A DNA stretch of 64,000 bases, taken from assembly GCA_037447655.1 (NCBI GenBank), contig JBBHKE010002569.1, positions 29,829 through 93,828 on the forward strand, read 5' to 3'. Position 1 is the stretch's first letter. Each line of letters starts with the position of its first letter. Below are positions 38,256 through 49,473 of this stretch, piece by piece. Made by a program: the position numbers and the translations under genes. The DNA comes from Zygnema cylindricum. Lineage: Eukaryota; Streptophyta; Zygnematophyceae; Zygnematales; Zygnemataceae. Under the pieces are notes generated by a model that saw only the letters and a list, made by a program, of their open reading frames with translations, was not told the origin of the DNA and searched no databases.

Positions 38256-40007
38256 TACAATTTTGTGTCCTCCATTGGACTACAGAATGCAGGAAGCCTC
38301 TAAATAGTTTTTGACTAACCCACTTGAAGCCACAACGACTGTTGTCCAAGAAAGCAAACTGATAGTCTCACTGCACCCCTTTATAGCGTGGACTCCCTTG
38401 ACTTTGTAACAAAAAGAATCACTGAAAACGGCCAACCAGCCGATAAGTTATGAAGTGGCAAAGATGCCTATTTTATACAAACCCTCAAGGGGAGAGGTGA
38501 CTGTATTTCCAAAAAACACTAAGTTTTGAATCTCTCTAATAACTCCTATCTACTGTGGTACAGACCAATCATATTACTGTACCGTACCAAAAAGTATTAC
38601 TTCCGGTTTACCTTTTGTACGACCAATGTACGACAAGGCTATTACGTGGACGCATGTCTTCTTTTTACTCATTCGTAGGTTCCTCAAAATTCCCGCGACC
38701 AAATGTCATTTCTCCACGTGGCGCCAGGTCATGCCATGTCACAAAAAGCCAAAGTGACCACTCTAGGATCTCGGGGACGATATGCACTGTTGGAAAACAA
38801 CCAAAATGAAATCTCATCCGTCATAAATACTTGTTGTTGTTTTTGGAAAACTTTAAGTCTTAGTAAATTAGTGTGACGACAGACAGGTAGTACTTTGTAG
38901 CATAAGATTCAGAAGGACATGCGTCATCACTTAAGTGCAGCACTGGACAACGTAAATGCGACGCAGACGAAACAACGCAGCTGCCATGCAGACAAAACAA
39001 CGCAGCTGCGACGTAGGCAGAACAACTCAGCTGCGACACAGACGGACAACGCAGTTGTGGTTATTTTGGATATGATCCGTACGGACAACGCAACTGCTAT
39101 TATCTTGGATATGATTCGGTACGGGACAACATAGCTGCGTGTGATATGAATGTGATTCGGTACGGGACAACGCAACTGCGATTGATATGAATCAAGTCAA
39201 CGGACGAGATTCATAAGAGTATCACAAGTGACTTAGCCGACAAGTATTTGTACAATCACTTAGTATAGATTCTGAGTAATATTGACTGTACGATGGTAGA
39301 TTGGGTTTGCATGATTAGGAAAACGTATATCTCACTAAGTGGGTTGATTTTGGACGTACCTCTCAAGTACACTTCTATCGGCGATACAACACCGAGAGTA
39401 TAAGACTTAAGACTTAGAGCATTTTATGTATCTAGACTTCGAAGTAGTAAAAATGCAGACAATTTTTGGGAAACTTTGAGATTACTATCTTGAGCATTGT
39501 TAAGTCAATTGTAATGAAACTTTGGGAGTTGTCAGTTTCTATGTTGCTCTATAATGTGATAGAGTTTTGTGAAGTTTTGATGCTTGAATAAAATTTGGTG
39601 AGCACTTGAAAAATAATTGTTTGGAAGGATTCTTGATAGCTTCTGAGAGTGTATCATGTCAACTTCTACTACTACTGCTGCTCCTCCACCTGCACCGGTG
39701 GTTGTAAATCAACACTTGCCCGATATTTTTTTCGCTGTCGAAAAAAAATACGTGGTATCCATTTCGAAATCGTACCGTACTCTGTACTTTACAAAACTGT
39801 ATTTATGCTATTTAGTAACCTACTAAAAACAATCGCCTGCTGAACTAAGGCAGCCATGGTTCAACGACCCTCTCTATCCTTCAGTGACTACAACAAGTAT
39901 GGTGGCTAGAGAGAGGAGGTGGAAGCTTGCTGTCCGCCTTTTTTTTTCTTTTTATACTGATATATTTAGACCTAGAAAATACTCTATAAATCTACCGAGT
40001 TTCGACA
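38256..40007 (-). repeat. 3' LTR of copia element E, with an insertion and a deletion
   Basis: It aligns with the E 5' LTR (57070-58110) over both ends: TGTCGAAACTCGGTAG at 40007 downward, and the TCCTCCATTGGACTACAGAAT start at 38267. An 880-bp insertion lies at 38834-39713. The block equivalent to about 57735-57912, which holds the tRNA-like module in the 5' LTR, is missing at about 39810. Confidence 0.85.
38834..39713 (+). mobile_element. Truncated retroelement insertion in the E 3' LTR
   Basis: It is flanked by ACTTG on both sides (38829-38833 and 39714-39718), a likely target duplication. It holds LTR-like text with internal repeats. Around 38950-39195 the strings ACAACGCAGCTGCGAC and GATATGATTCGGTACGGGACAAC recur. 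It ends with an ATG (39656) and MSTSTTTAAPPPAPVVV, which looks like a copia Gag start. The rest of the element is absent, so the insertion was truncated or later deleted. Confidence 0.6.
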
Positions 40008-40748
40008 GTCCCCTTATTTTCAAGTCTAACTTTAACTTCAATTTTAGTTCACATTTTTCTCTGCAATATTTTAATTGGGGAGAAAGCACTGTTTTTGTGA
40101 TCATATCAACCACCATTTCCTCATCAAATCTATATACAAGATTCACAATCTTATTCTCAACTTTTTCTCTCACAAATCTTAACCTTATGTCCATATGCTT
40201 AGCTTTGAAATGATGTTTTAGATTAGCTTCAATTGCAATGGCAGCTTGATTATCACACAACACTTCATGCACTCCCTTTTTCATATACCCCAGTTCTTAC
40301 AACACGGACTTGACCCACATCAACTCTTTCACAGCAGATCAAGAGGCCATATACTTAGCCTCCATAGTAGACTGAGCAACCATCTTTTGTTGCTTACTGC
40401 TCCAACAGCATGCACCTTCTCCCACATACAACACAGAACCAGTAGTGCATCTTCTCACAGGTGCATCCCCATAACTAGCATCACTCCAAGTTGTGATATC
40501 AGTGTGCTCCCCTCCGAAATGCAACCATAACTCTTTGGTTCCCACGAGATATCTCATGACTCTCTTGATTGCCTCCCAATCTTTTTTCCTAGGAACGTTA
40601 ATACTCCTAATGAGGACTCCTACTGTTGCCGCTATGTCTGGCCTTGTACAGTTCATAAAGTAGATCAAACTTCCTACGACCTACCTGTAAGGAATTGACT
40701 TCATAAACTCTCTCTCCTCTAGACTCATCCGATCATCTAAGATAATCA
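40008..40748 (-). pseudogene. Copia element E, 3' part (RNase H)
   Basis: Minus-strand open stretches 40668-40339 (FMNCTRPDIAATVGVL, HTDITTWSDASYGDAPVRR, MVAQSTMEAKYMAS) and 40284-39952 (CDNQAAIAIEANLKHHFKAK) carry RNase H with its metal-binding acids visible. This block joins in sense to 47208-49473; element B sits between them. Confidence 0.85.
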
Positions 40749-41802
40749 TGTAGAAATTAACAGTCCGTTTAAAGTATTTTTTAGGTCTAAATAGAAATAT
40801 AAAAAGAAGCCGAGGCAGTCTACCTCTAACTTCTCTCTCCAACTCTCAACCTTGTCGCAAACACTGAGAAATTGGAGAGGAAGCTAGAGCCATGGCTACC
40901 TAGGCTATCCAGAGGTTTATGGGAAATATGTTTTAGTTAGTGGTTTATTTACTAAAAAGATATTTGCCGGCTAGAGAATTTGAACCAGGTACCTACCAGA
41001 CGGCAAGCAACCGGTAGCGGGTAACCATAGCCGTTAAGTCTTTGAGTATTGTATGTAATATATGGTTTGGTATTTATTTAAACATTTACACGTAGGATAA
41101 ATCATTCAACTGTAATTGTTAACACGATACATAGATCCAGTAATTAATGCTACGGATACGGAACGGATAAAAAACCAATACCGCGCATTTATTTCTTTAG
41201 CGAAATAAATACCGCGCATGTATTTATTACGGCTACGATTAAATGTGAATTTAATCGGACGACCGGAATTAACGCAGAGATCGCGAAAAAGGATTTCGGT
41301 GGTTTTTGGTCATCACCACATCGGATGACACGTGGCGGAATGACATTGAATCACGGCATCTCCGAGTATTAAGGAACCTAATCCGGATATACCACGTGTC
41401 GACATTAAGGCCATGTCGTATAGTGTCCGTACAAAAAGTACACTGGCAGTTGTACCTTTGTGTACGGAAGTGTAATCTGATTGGTTTTGTACATCACTAG
41501 ATAGAGTCTGTGAGAGAGATATGACATAAAAAAAAATAGGAGATAGGATCCTCTCTCCCAGAGAGCTTCTGTACAAAAGGTCAACTTTGACCCTCCATAA
41601 CTTACTTCTCAGGGGAGCAAATTCAGAGATTCTTTTTGCTATCGACTCATGGGAGTCTTCCCTTTACAAGAAAGAAGGTGATCAGAGTTATTGTGTGTCA
41701 GGGTGGCAGTTGTTCTTGCTGAAACACAAAAGGGTCATGGTTATCCTAGAGGCTTTTTGGAAGCTGTCCACTCTGAGCACTTATGGAGGTCTCAGAGTTT
41801 CA
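40749..41802 (+). repeat. 5' LTR of element B
   Basis: TGTAGAAATTAAC to CAGAGTTTCA. It contains TTTTTTAGGTCTAAATAG, the CTTGTCGCAAACACTGAG motif, GAGCCATGGCTACCTAGGC, a tRNA-like module, two CACGTG boxes (41329-41334 and 41393-41398) and the hairpin GACTCATGGGAGTC (41644-41657). Confidence 0.92.
40954..41045 (-). promoter_or_regulatory. tRNA-like Pol III module, B 5' LTR (antisense)
   Basis: On the minus strand: A-box-like TTAACGGCTATGGTTACC, B-box-like GGTTCAAATTC (plus 40976-40986) and T5 (plus A5 at 40954-40958). Confidence 0.6.
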
Positions 41803-41817
41803 GGTTATGGGCCCACT
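41803..41817 (+). promoter_or_regulatory. Primer-binding site with gag ATG, element B
   Basis: GGTTATGGGCCCACT directly after the LTR. The ATG at 41807-41809 is in frame with the Gag N-terminus (VQIFNGTGFIYWERMM). Confidence 0.8.
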
Positions 41818-44800
41818 CACTAGGGTACAAATCTTTAATGGAACTGGCTTCATATACTGGGAAAGAATGATGATAGGAGCTCTATGCGAAAAAGGTTTTG
41901 GGGGATAGTGAGTGGACGGTTGGGGCGTCCATCAAGTCTTGGAATCCCTCTAGGGTTTGGAGGAAGCAGATTCACCAGGAAAGAGGATCCACCTTCAACG
42001 GAGGAAACAAACAAATGAGAGATGGTGGACAAAGGAAAGGAGAAGGAGGCAACCACACCAATAGCAACTTGTTCGGCATTCATGTCATCATTCCGAGGAA
42101 CAAGGAGAATGATACTGGAACCTGGGACTTCAACAATATGGTGGCAAAGCACTTCATCCTACGCCATCTCACATGAGGACTTGCATGTCCTCATTTGCAG
42201 GTAGAAAGGGGATCCAATCTTTGGATGGCTCTCATAAAGATGTATCGAAGTGGTACGATTCAGCAACAACAGTTGGCTCATCAGACAGTTAAGGAGTATG
42301 TATACAAAGGGGGGAAGATGTTGGATTTTTGCAATGAGCTTGTTACACTCTTCATGGAGCTAGAGAGTCCGGGAAAAGATTTTAGTGAAAAAGAAAAGGT
42401 TAACTGTTTACTGATGAAGTTCCCCAATGAGTTCGAGAACATAGTCAACCGTGTGCAGGACTTGCCAAACTCAAGGTGGATATGGAACTCAGTGGTAGGG
42501 ATGAGTCTCGTTCGGGAGAATACGATTGAGATCCGAAGGGGAGGAAAGAGTGGCCAAGCCTTGGCAATTGCGACCGATTAGAGGAACAAGGATTCGCGGA
42601 AACCGATCGGAAACTATGAGGGGAGGGAGCAAAAAAATCAGACTGACGAGTTCGGACCAAGGGCTCCAAAAGGTTTATGTCATTTTTGTAAGAAACCTGG
42701 GCACTATATGGCAGAGTGCACTAAGCTAACCGAGCTTCGGTTAAAGGAGGGGCAGACCGGTGGTACCCCGAGAGGAAAAAAAAAGGCCCTTGTGACACAG
42801 GTACATGAGGAAGAATCCGAGGACGAGGACGATGAGCTCTTTTTAGATGAGGAGTTGGAGGCGAAAAACGATGTCGAAATTACACGAAGGCAAAAATGTG
42901 CTTACGGTGGATTGAAAGGTGAAGCAGGCTGGATTGTAAATTCAGGTGCCTCCATGCACATGTGTAAAGATCACCCGTTCACTAAGATAAGAAAGATTCC
43001 CACCGTAGAGATAGAGTACGGGGATGGGAGGATTGTTACCACTACTCTTGTAGGATCAATAGATTTGAAAGTGTTAGTAGAAGGAAAGACATCCATAGTA
43101 ACATTCTCCGATGTATTGTTTATTCCAGAGCTGAACAAAAACCTCATCTCTACATCTGTTTTAGATAAAAAGGGTTTTTTTACTAGCACTATGGAAGGAG
43201 TCTTTACTGCTAGTTTTGAGGAAGATGTCTATTTCATTGCTGAGAAAGGTAGCCATGGGATGTTTAGGCTGGTTTTAAGTAGTGAAACGAGAAACTTTAT
43301 TATGTTGGTGTTCATGATATTATGATGTGGCATAAGAGGCTTGGGCATGTGAATCTAGATAAGTTAAGAGAGATGAAAAAAATGAAAGTGGTTGAAGGGT
43401 TTCAGTTCAATGAGAGTGATGATATAAGTGATTGTAGTGGATGTGCACAAGGTAAAACACACAGATTACCCTTTCCTAAAACAACCACCTATAGGGAGAA
43501 AAAACTCTAGGTCTAGTACACAAAGATATTTGGGGACCGGCTAAAGTGCCCGCATCGGGGGGGAAGAGATTTATGATGAATATCATTGATGATTGGTCTC
43601 GGTATTCCTTGGTGTATTTTTTGAAAAACAAGTCAGAAGCTCAGGATTGTTTTAGACAATATAAAGCATGGAGTGAAAAACTCCATGAAACTCCAATCAA
43701 GAGAGTAAAGAGTGACAATGGTCGGGAGTATACTTCTAACCCATTTGAGGATTTTCTGAGGGAAGATGGAGTCCAACACCAAAAGACAGTTCCAGAAAAC
43801 GCGGAACAGAATGGGGTAGCTGAAAGGTTAAATAGAACACTAAGTGATAGTGTTAGAAGTATGTTGTCAAAAAAAAATATAAGAAAAAGGTTTTGGGTAG
43901 AAGCAATGAACTGTGCTAATTACCTCAAAAATAGAGTTCTTACTTTAGCTATAAAAGATCAAACACCTTATGATAGATGGATAGGCCAAAAACCAGACAT
44001 ATCTCACATAAAGGTTTTCGGCAGTCAATTATTCAGTATAAATACAGATCGGTTCAATTGGATGCTAGATCTTGAAAGAAAACTTGGATACTTATTAGGA
44101 TATGATGAGGATGTTAAAGAATATAAAGTTTACAATCTAAAAAAGGAAGATATAATCTTAGTAAAGCATTTAGTAGTTATCGATGAAGGAAAGTCTGTGG
44201 ATCCCTTCAAGTATACAAAGTCAGTAAAAATCAGATTTGAGTTAGAAAATTCTGATGACTTTGAGCTTCCTAACTATCCAGGTTTTAGAGAAGATGACAT
44301 TCTTGTAGGTACAAATCAGACCAAAAAAGACTCGGTTGTGGAAACCCCAGTGACAACTCTACCTGAAGCGAAAGATGTTGTGGAAATTGATTCGGAATCA
44401 AGGGATAGGGGAGAAGCCGAGATTGTTCGAAAGAATCCACGAGAACCATCTATTCCGACCTCAAATTTTGAAAGGGGAAGGAGAAGTAGCAAAGACTGCA
44501 AGAAAAACATGTCAATAACAAGGTAACTAAACTATCTCATCAAGATGAACCTCAAACTTATGAAGAGGCGATGACCTGTCCAGAAAGAAACCGGTGGAAG
44601 ACAGCCATCAATGAGGAGATGGCCTCAATTATGGCAAAAGATACTTGGGAGCTGGTGGATTGTCTACCTAACCCAAAACCAATCGGTTGTAAGTGGGTTT
44701 TCAAATTAAAACTGAACCCAGATAACACAATCGAGCGCTACAAGGCCCGACTAGTGGCAAAGGGATTTACACAAAAGGAGGGAATTGACTACGAAGAAAC

Positions 44801-46133
44801 CTTTGCCCCGGTGGTCAGATTTCCCTCTGTCCGCATACTTCTCAGCCTAGCAGCAGCGGAAGACATGGAAGTGCACCAGATGGACATCAAAACAGCTTTT
44901 TTGCATGGAGAATTGGAAGAGGAGATCTTCATGCGACAACCCGAAGGGTTTGTGGAGGGAGGAGAGGAGAGTAAGGTATGCTGGCTGATTAAATCTCTTT
45001 ATGGTTTGAAACAGGCGCCTCGACAGTGGAATAAGAAGCTTGATGAGTTTCTTACCGGTCTGGGATATATCTGGATCAGCTTACATCACTCAATCTATGT
45101 TTTCGAAGATGAGGAAAGGTTTTATATTTATTGCAATTTATGTTGATGATTTGCTTGTTTTAAGTAAATCAAAGGAAAAAATTAACAAACTGAAAACCGA
45201 TCTTAAGGGGAGATTTGAAATGAAGGATATGGGTGAAGCAAAATATATTTTGGGAATTCAAGTAGAGAGAGACCGAAAAAGAAAAATTATAAGATTGACT
45301 TAAAAAGAAGCAATAGGGAACATGCTTGAAAAATTTCAAATGGATAAAGCTAATAGTTGTACAACTCCAATGGAGTTGAAGAAGGGAAGTGAGGGGAGTG
45401 AGGAAGAAGGAGTCATAGTCTTAGACGAGGAATTATCTCCTGAAGAACAGAAGGTCATGCAGAATATTCCTTACAGGCAAGTAGTGGGAAGTCTAATCTA
45501 TTTTATGAATTTTACACGGCCGGATTTAGCTGCACCTCTAGGAGTGCTGAGTAGAAGTCTAAATGCTCCCACTAAGAGGGATTTGGAGGCAGCTAAGAGA
45601 GTCCTTAGATACTTCATAGGAACTAGGGATCTATGGTTGCAATTGGGTGGGGAGAGTACTAACATCACTACTTGGAGTGATGCCAGTTATGGTGATGCTC
45701 TGATGAGGAGATGCACTTCTGGATATGTATTATATGTAGGTCATGGGGCTTGCTGTTGGAGTAGCAAACAGCAAAAAGTTATTGCTCAATCCACCATGGA
45801 GGCTGAGTATATGGCCTCTTGCTCTGCTGTAAAAGAATTGATGTGGGTCAAGTCTTTGCTTGGTGAGCTTGGTCACCTTAAAAGTCGTGTGTAGAATTTT
45901 TTTTGTGATAATCAGGCAGCAATCGCTATTTCTGCCAATCCTAAACATCATTTTAAAGCCAAACACATGGATATTAGACTTAGCTTTGTTAGAGAGAAAG
46001 TAGAAAACAAAATAATCAATTTAGAGTACCGATCAGATAGTGAGATGGTAACAGATATGATGACCAAACTTGTGCTTTCCCCTAAGCTAATTTTTTACAA
46101 GGAGAAGTGTGGTCTGAAATTAAAGATTGACTA
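41807..46133 (+). pseudogene. Element B gag-pol polyprotein, broken by several lesions
   Basis: Gag starts at the PBS ATG and shifts frame near 41900 (FGG then a stop, where family members have WGIVSG). Capsid is open at 42195-42581. The zinc knuckle CHFCKKPGHYMAEC (about 42680) and protease WIVNSGASMHMC follow (42708-43325). HKRLGHVNLDKL and CSGCAQGK give the integrase zinc domain (43322-43510). The integrase core (IIDDWSRYSLVYF, KSDNGREYTS, EQNGVAERLNRT) and linker span 43546-44526. Reverse transcriptase spans 44571-45303 (VDDLLVLSKSKEK) with one shift near 45110. RNase H spans 45322-45894, ending at a TAG. CDNQAAIAISANPKHHFKAK follows in the same frame, and the original end is at 46133. 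About seven lesions over 4.3 kb make it a fairly young but dead copy. In the protease, Asn replaces the usual Asp just before SGAS. Confidence 0.9.
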
Positions 46134-46147
46134 GAAAATAATTGGAG

Positions 46148-47207
46148 TGTAAAAATTAATGTTTCGTTTAAAGTATTTTTTAGGTCTAAATAGAAATATA
46201 GAAAGAAGCCGAGGGAGTCTACCTCTAACTTCTCTCTCCAACTCTCAAACTTGTCGCAGTCACTGAGAAATTGGAGAGGAAGCTAGAGCCATGGCTACCT
46301 AGGCTATCCAGAGGTTTACGGGAAATATATATTAGTTAGGGGTTTATTTACTAAAATGATATTTGCGAGCCACAGGATTTGAACCTGGTACCTGCCGGAC
46401 GGGAAGCAGCCGGTAGCCGGTAACCTTAGCCGTTAAGTCTTTGAGAAGTGTTAAGTACTATATGGTTTGATATTTATTTAAACATTTACACGTAAGATAA
46501 TTCATTTAACTGTAATTGTTAACAGGATACATAGATCCAGTAATGTAAAAGTACAGATTACGGTACGGATAAGAAACCAATACCGCGCATTTATTTCTTT
46601 AGCGAAATGAATACCGCGCATGTATTTATTACGGCTACGATTAAATGTGAATTTAATCGGACGGCCGAAATTAACGCCGAGATCGCGAAAGAGGATTTCG
46701 GCGGTTTTTGGTCATCGCCAAAGCGAATGACACGTGGTGGATTGAAATTGAATCACGGTATCTCCGAGGATTATGGGAGCAAATCCGGATATACCACGTG
46801 TCAACATTTAGGCCATGTCGTACAGTGTCTGTACTGAAAGTACACCGGCAGTTGTACTTTAATGTACGGAAGTGTAATCTGATTGGTTACGTACACCAGT
46901 AGATAGAGTCTGTGAGGGATATAGGACTTAAAAAAAATTAGGAGATAGGATCCTCTCTCCCATAGAGCTTCTGTACAAAAGGTCAACTTTGACCCTTCAA
47001 AGATTCTTACTGCTCAAGGGAGAAAATTCAAAGATTCTTTTTGCTATCGACTCAGGGGAGTCTTGCCTTTACACGGAAGAAGGTGGTCAGAGTTATTGTT
47101 TGCCACGATGGCAGTTGTTCTTGCTGAAACACAAAGGGGTCAGGGTTATCCTAGAGGCTTCTTGGAAGCTGTCCACTCTGAGGACTTATGGAGGTCTCAG
47201 AGTTTCA
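46148..47207 (+). repeat. 3' LTR of element B
   Basis: It starts TGTAAAAATTAATG after a polypurine tract (AAAATAATTGGAG) and ends CAGAGTTTCA. It is clearly similar to the 5' LTR but with many single-base differences. The hairpin GACTCAGGGGAGTC lies at 47049-47062. Confidence 0.92.
46353..46445 (-). promoter_or_regulatory. tRNA-like Pol III module, B 3' LTR (antisense)
   Basis: On the minus strand: A-box-like TTAACGGCTAAGGTTACCGG, B box GGTTCAAATCC (plus 46375-46385, the best match in the window) in a CAGG/CCTG T-arm stem, and T4 (plus A4 at 46353-46356). Confidence 0.65.
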
Positions 47208-49473
47208 AATCCCTCCTCCTTGGTCACTCCGATTCCTTACTTTTTTCAAATCCATGGGAGTGGTACAACTGTTTGTTTTTTCCATCTAGAATTTCTCAAG
47301 CATATTACCAATTGCTTCTTTCTGAGTAAGTATGATAATCATTTTCCCCCTATCTCTCTCCATTTGGATCCACAAAATATATCTTGTCTCATCTAAATCC
47401 TTCATATCGAATTTCCTTCGGAGATCTTTCTGTAACTTATTGATCTTTTCTAAAGATTTGCTTAACACAAACAGTTCATCCACAAAAATTGCAATAAAAT
47501 AACACCATTCTCATCTTCAAACATATAGATAGAATGGTCAGAGTTGATCCGGATATATCCCAGACCGGTGAGAAACTCATCTAGTTTCTTATTCCACAGT
47601 CTGGGAGCCTACTTCAATCTATATAAGGACTTTATGAGCATGCGGACTTTGCTCTCTTCTCCTTCCTCGACAAACCCCTTCTGGTTGCGTCATAAAAATT
47701 TCTTCGTCTAACTCACCATTAAGAGAGGCAGTCTTAATATCCATCTGATGTATTTCCATGTCTTCCGCTGCTGCCAAATTGAGGAGAATCCTTATTGATG
47801 GGAACCGAACAACAAGAGCAAAAGTCTCCTCATAGTCAATCCCCTTCTTTTCGGTGAACCCTTTTGCTACCAATCGAGACTTATATCTCTCAATGGTATT
47901 ATCTGGGTTCAGTTTAAGTTTAAACAACCATTTGCAACCAATTGGTTTTCTATCTGGAGGACAGTATGCTAGTTCCCAAGTATTTGCTTCCATGATGGAG
48001 GCCATCTCATCATTTATGGCTCTAATCCATATGTCTTCCTCCAAACTGTTTACTGCCTCTGAGTATGACCGATGCTCATTTGGGTGAGATAGCTTAGCTA
48101 CCTTGTGAGAGGCTTGTTTTTCTTGAATCCTTTTACTGCTCCTTCTCCCCCCCTCAAACTGCAAAGCTGGGATGGAGGGAAGTCTAGGATTTCTCCTTAC
48201 TGTCTCATCGGCTCCCCTATCTATGGAGGCTGGTTCCGGTTCCTCCTCTTCTCCCCTATCCAAGGAGGCCTGTTCCGTTTCCTCCTCTTCTGTCTCCTGG
48301 AAGTCCATAGGAATATGTGAGGTTTCCGGTGGATCTACTTTGTCCTAGATCTCCCCTGAATTTGCAATACAAGTTTCACTCATGTCCCTTTCGAGAAGGA
48401 CCGAGTCCTCCTCACCTTCAAACTCAAATTTGATTCTTATCTTTTTGGTATGTTTAAAGGGGTCAAATGACTTCCCCTCATCCATGACAACTAGGTGTTT
48501 GACAAGAATGATACCTCTCTTTGCTAAGTCATAGACTCTATATCCCTTGACATCCTCATCATATCCTTCAAAGTATCCAGGTTTTCCCTTAGCATCTAGT
48601 TTTCACTTTTTCCTATCCGTGTCAAGACTGTAAACTTGGCTACCGCATACTTTAAAGTGAGAGATATGTGGTTTCCTTCTAACCCATCTCTCATAAGGTG
48701 TCATTCCTTTTACAACTGAGGTAAGGACTCTATTCTTAATGTAGTTGGCACAGTTCAAGGCTTCTGCCCAAAATCTCTTTCCTATTTTCTTGTCGGCCAA
48801 CATACTACATGCACTATCTCCTAGTGTTTGGTTCAACCTCTCAGCTACCCCATTTTGTTTTGGGTTATATGGTACGGTTTTTGGTGCTGAACTCCCTCAT
48901 CTCTTAAGTATTCCTCAAACTGGTTAGAGGTATATTCCCCCCCATTATCACTCCTTATTCTCTTAATGAGGGTTCCATGCAACTTCTCACTTCACGCTTT
49001 ATATTCTTTGAAGTAAGTTGATGTTTCAGACTTTATTTTTAGGAGGTTCACTCTAGAGTATCTAGACGAATCATTGGTTATTGTCAACATAAACATCTTT
49101 CCTCCAACCGAAGGTACTTTTGCAGGTCCCCAAATATCTGTGTGGGCCAGATATCGTTTTCTCTCACATCTATATGTAGTGGCTTTGGGAAAGGGAAGAC
49201 TGTGAGCCTTACCTTGAGCACAGCCACTAGAATCATCCATCATTTCATTATCCCCAAACTGAATGCCTTCTAGAACCCCAAGCATTTTCATTTCCATCAA
49301 CCTATCAAAATCTACATGCCCCAATCGCTTATGCCAAATCATAAACTTTGGAACACCAACATAGTAAGCATTGTTCTTTTCATTACTCAAGTTAAGCCAA
49401 AACATTCCTTGGCTACCTTTATCCGCAGTGAAGTAAACTTCATCCCCATACTTAGTTGTAAAGACTCACTTTC
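47208..49473 (-). pseudogene. Copia element E, middle part (integrase to reverse transcriptase)
   Basis: From right to left on the minus strand: the end of protease/pre-integrase (KYGDEVYFTADKGSQGMFWL), the HKRLGHVDFDRL and CSGCAQGK zinc domain, integrase (49405-48992 and 48836-48603), an acidic linker, then reverse transcriptase (48308-47619: CKWLFKLKLNPDNTI, MDIKTASLNGELDEEIFM) and LFVLSKSLEKINK (47483 downward), where the YVDD box is shifted or lost. It stops at B on the left and at A on the right. Confidence 0.88.

Larger units (their letters stand above)
40749..47207 (+). mobile_element. Copia element B, complete but decayed, inserted in E
   Basis: Two LTRs (40749-41802 and 46148-47207) flank a gag-pol region on the plus strand. 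Flanks AATCA (40744-40748) and AATCC (47208-47212) are a target duplication with one mismatch. The interrupted E reading on the minus strand resumes across the insertion (GGGI to IILDDRM), which confirms nesting. Confidence 0.93.
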
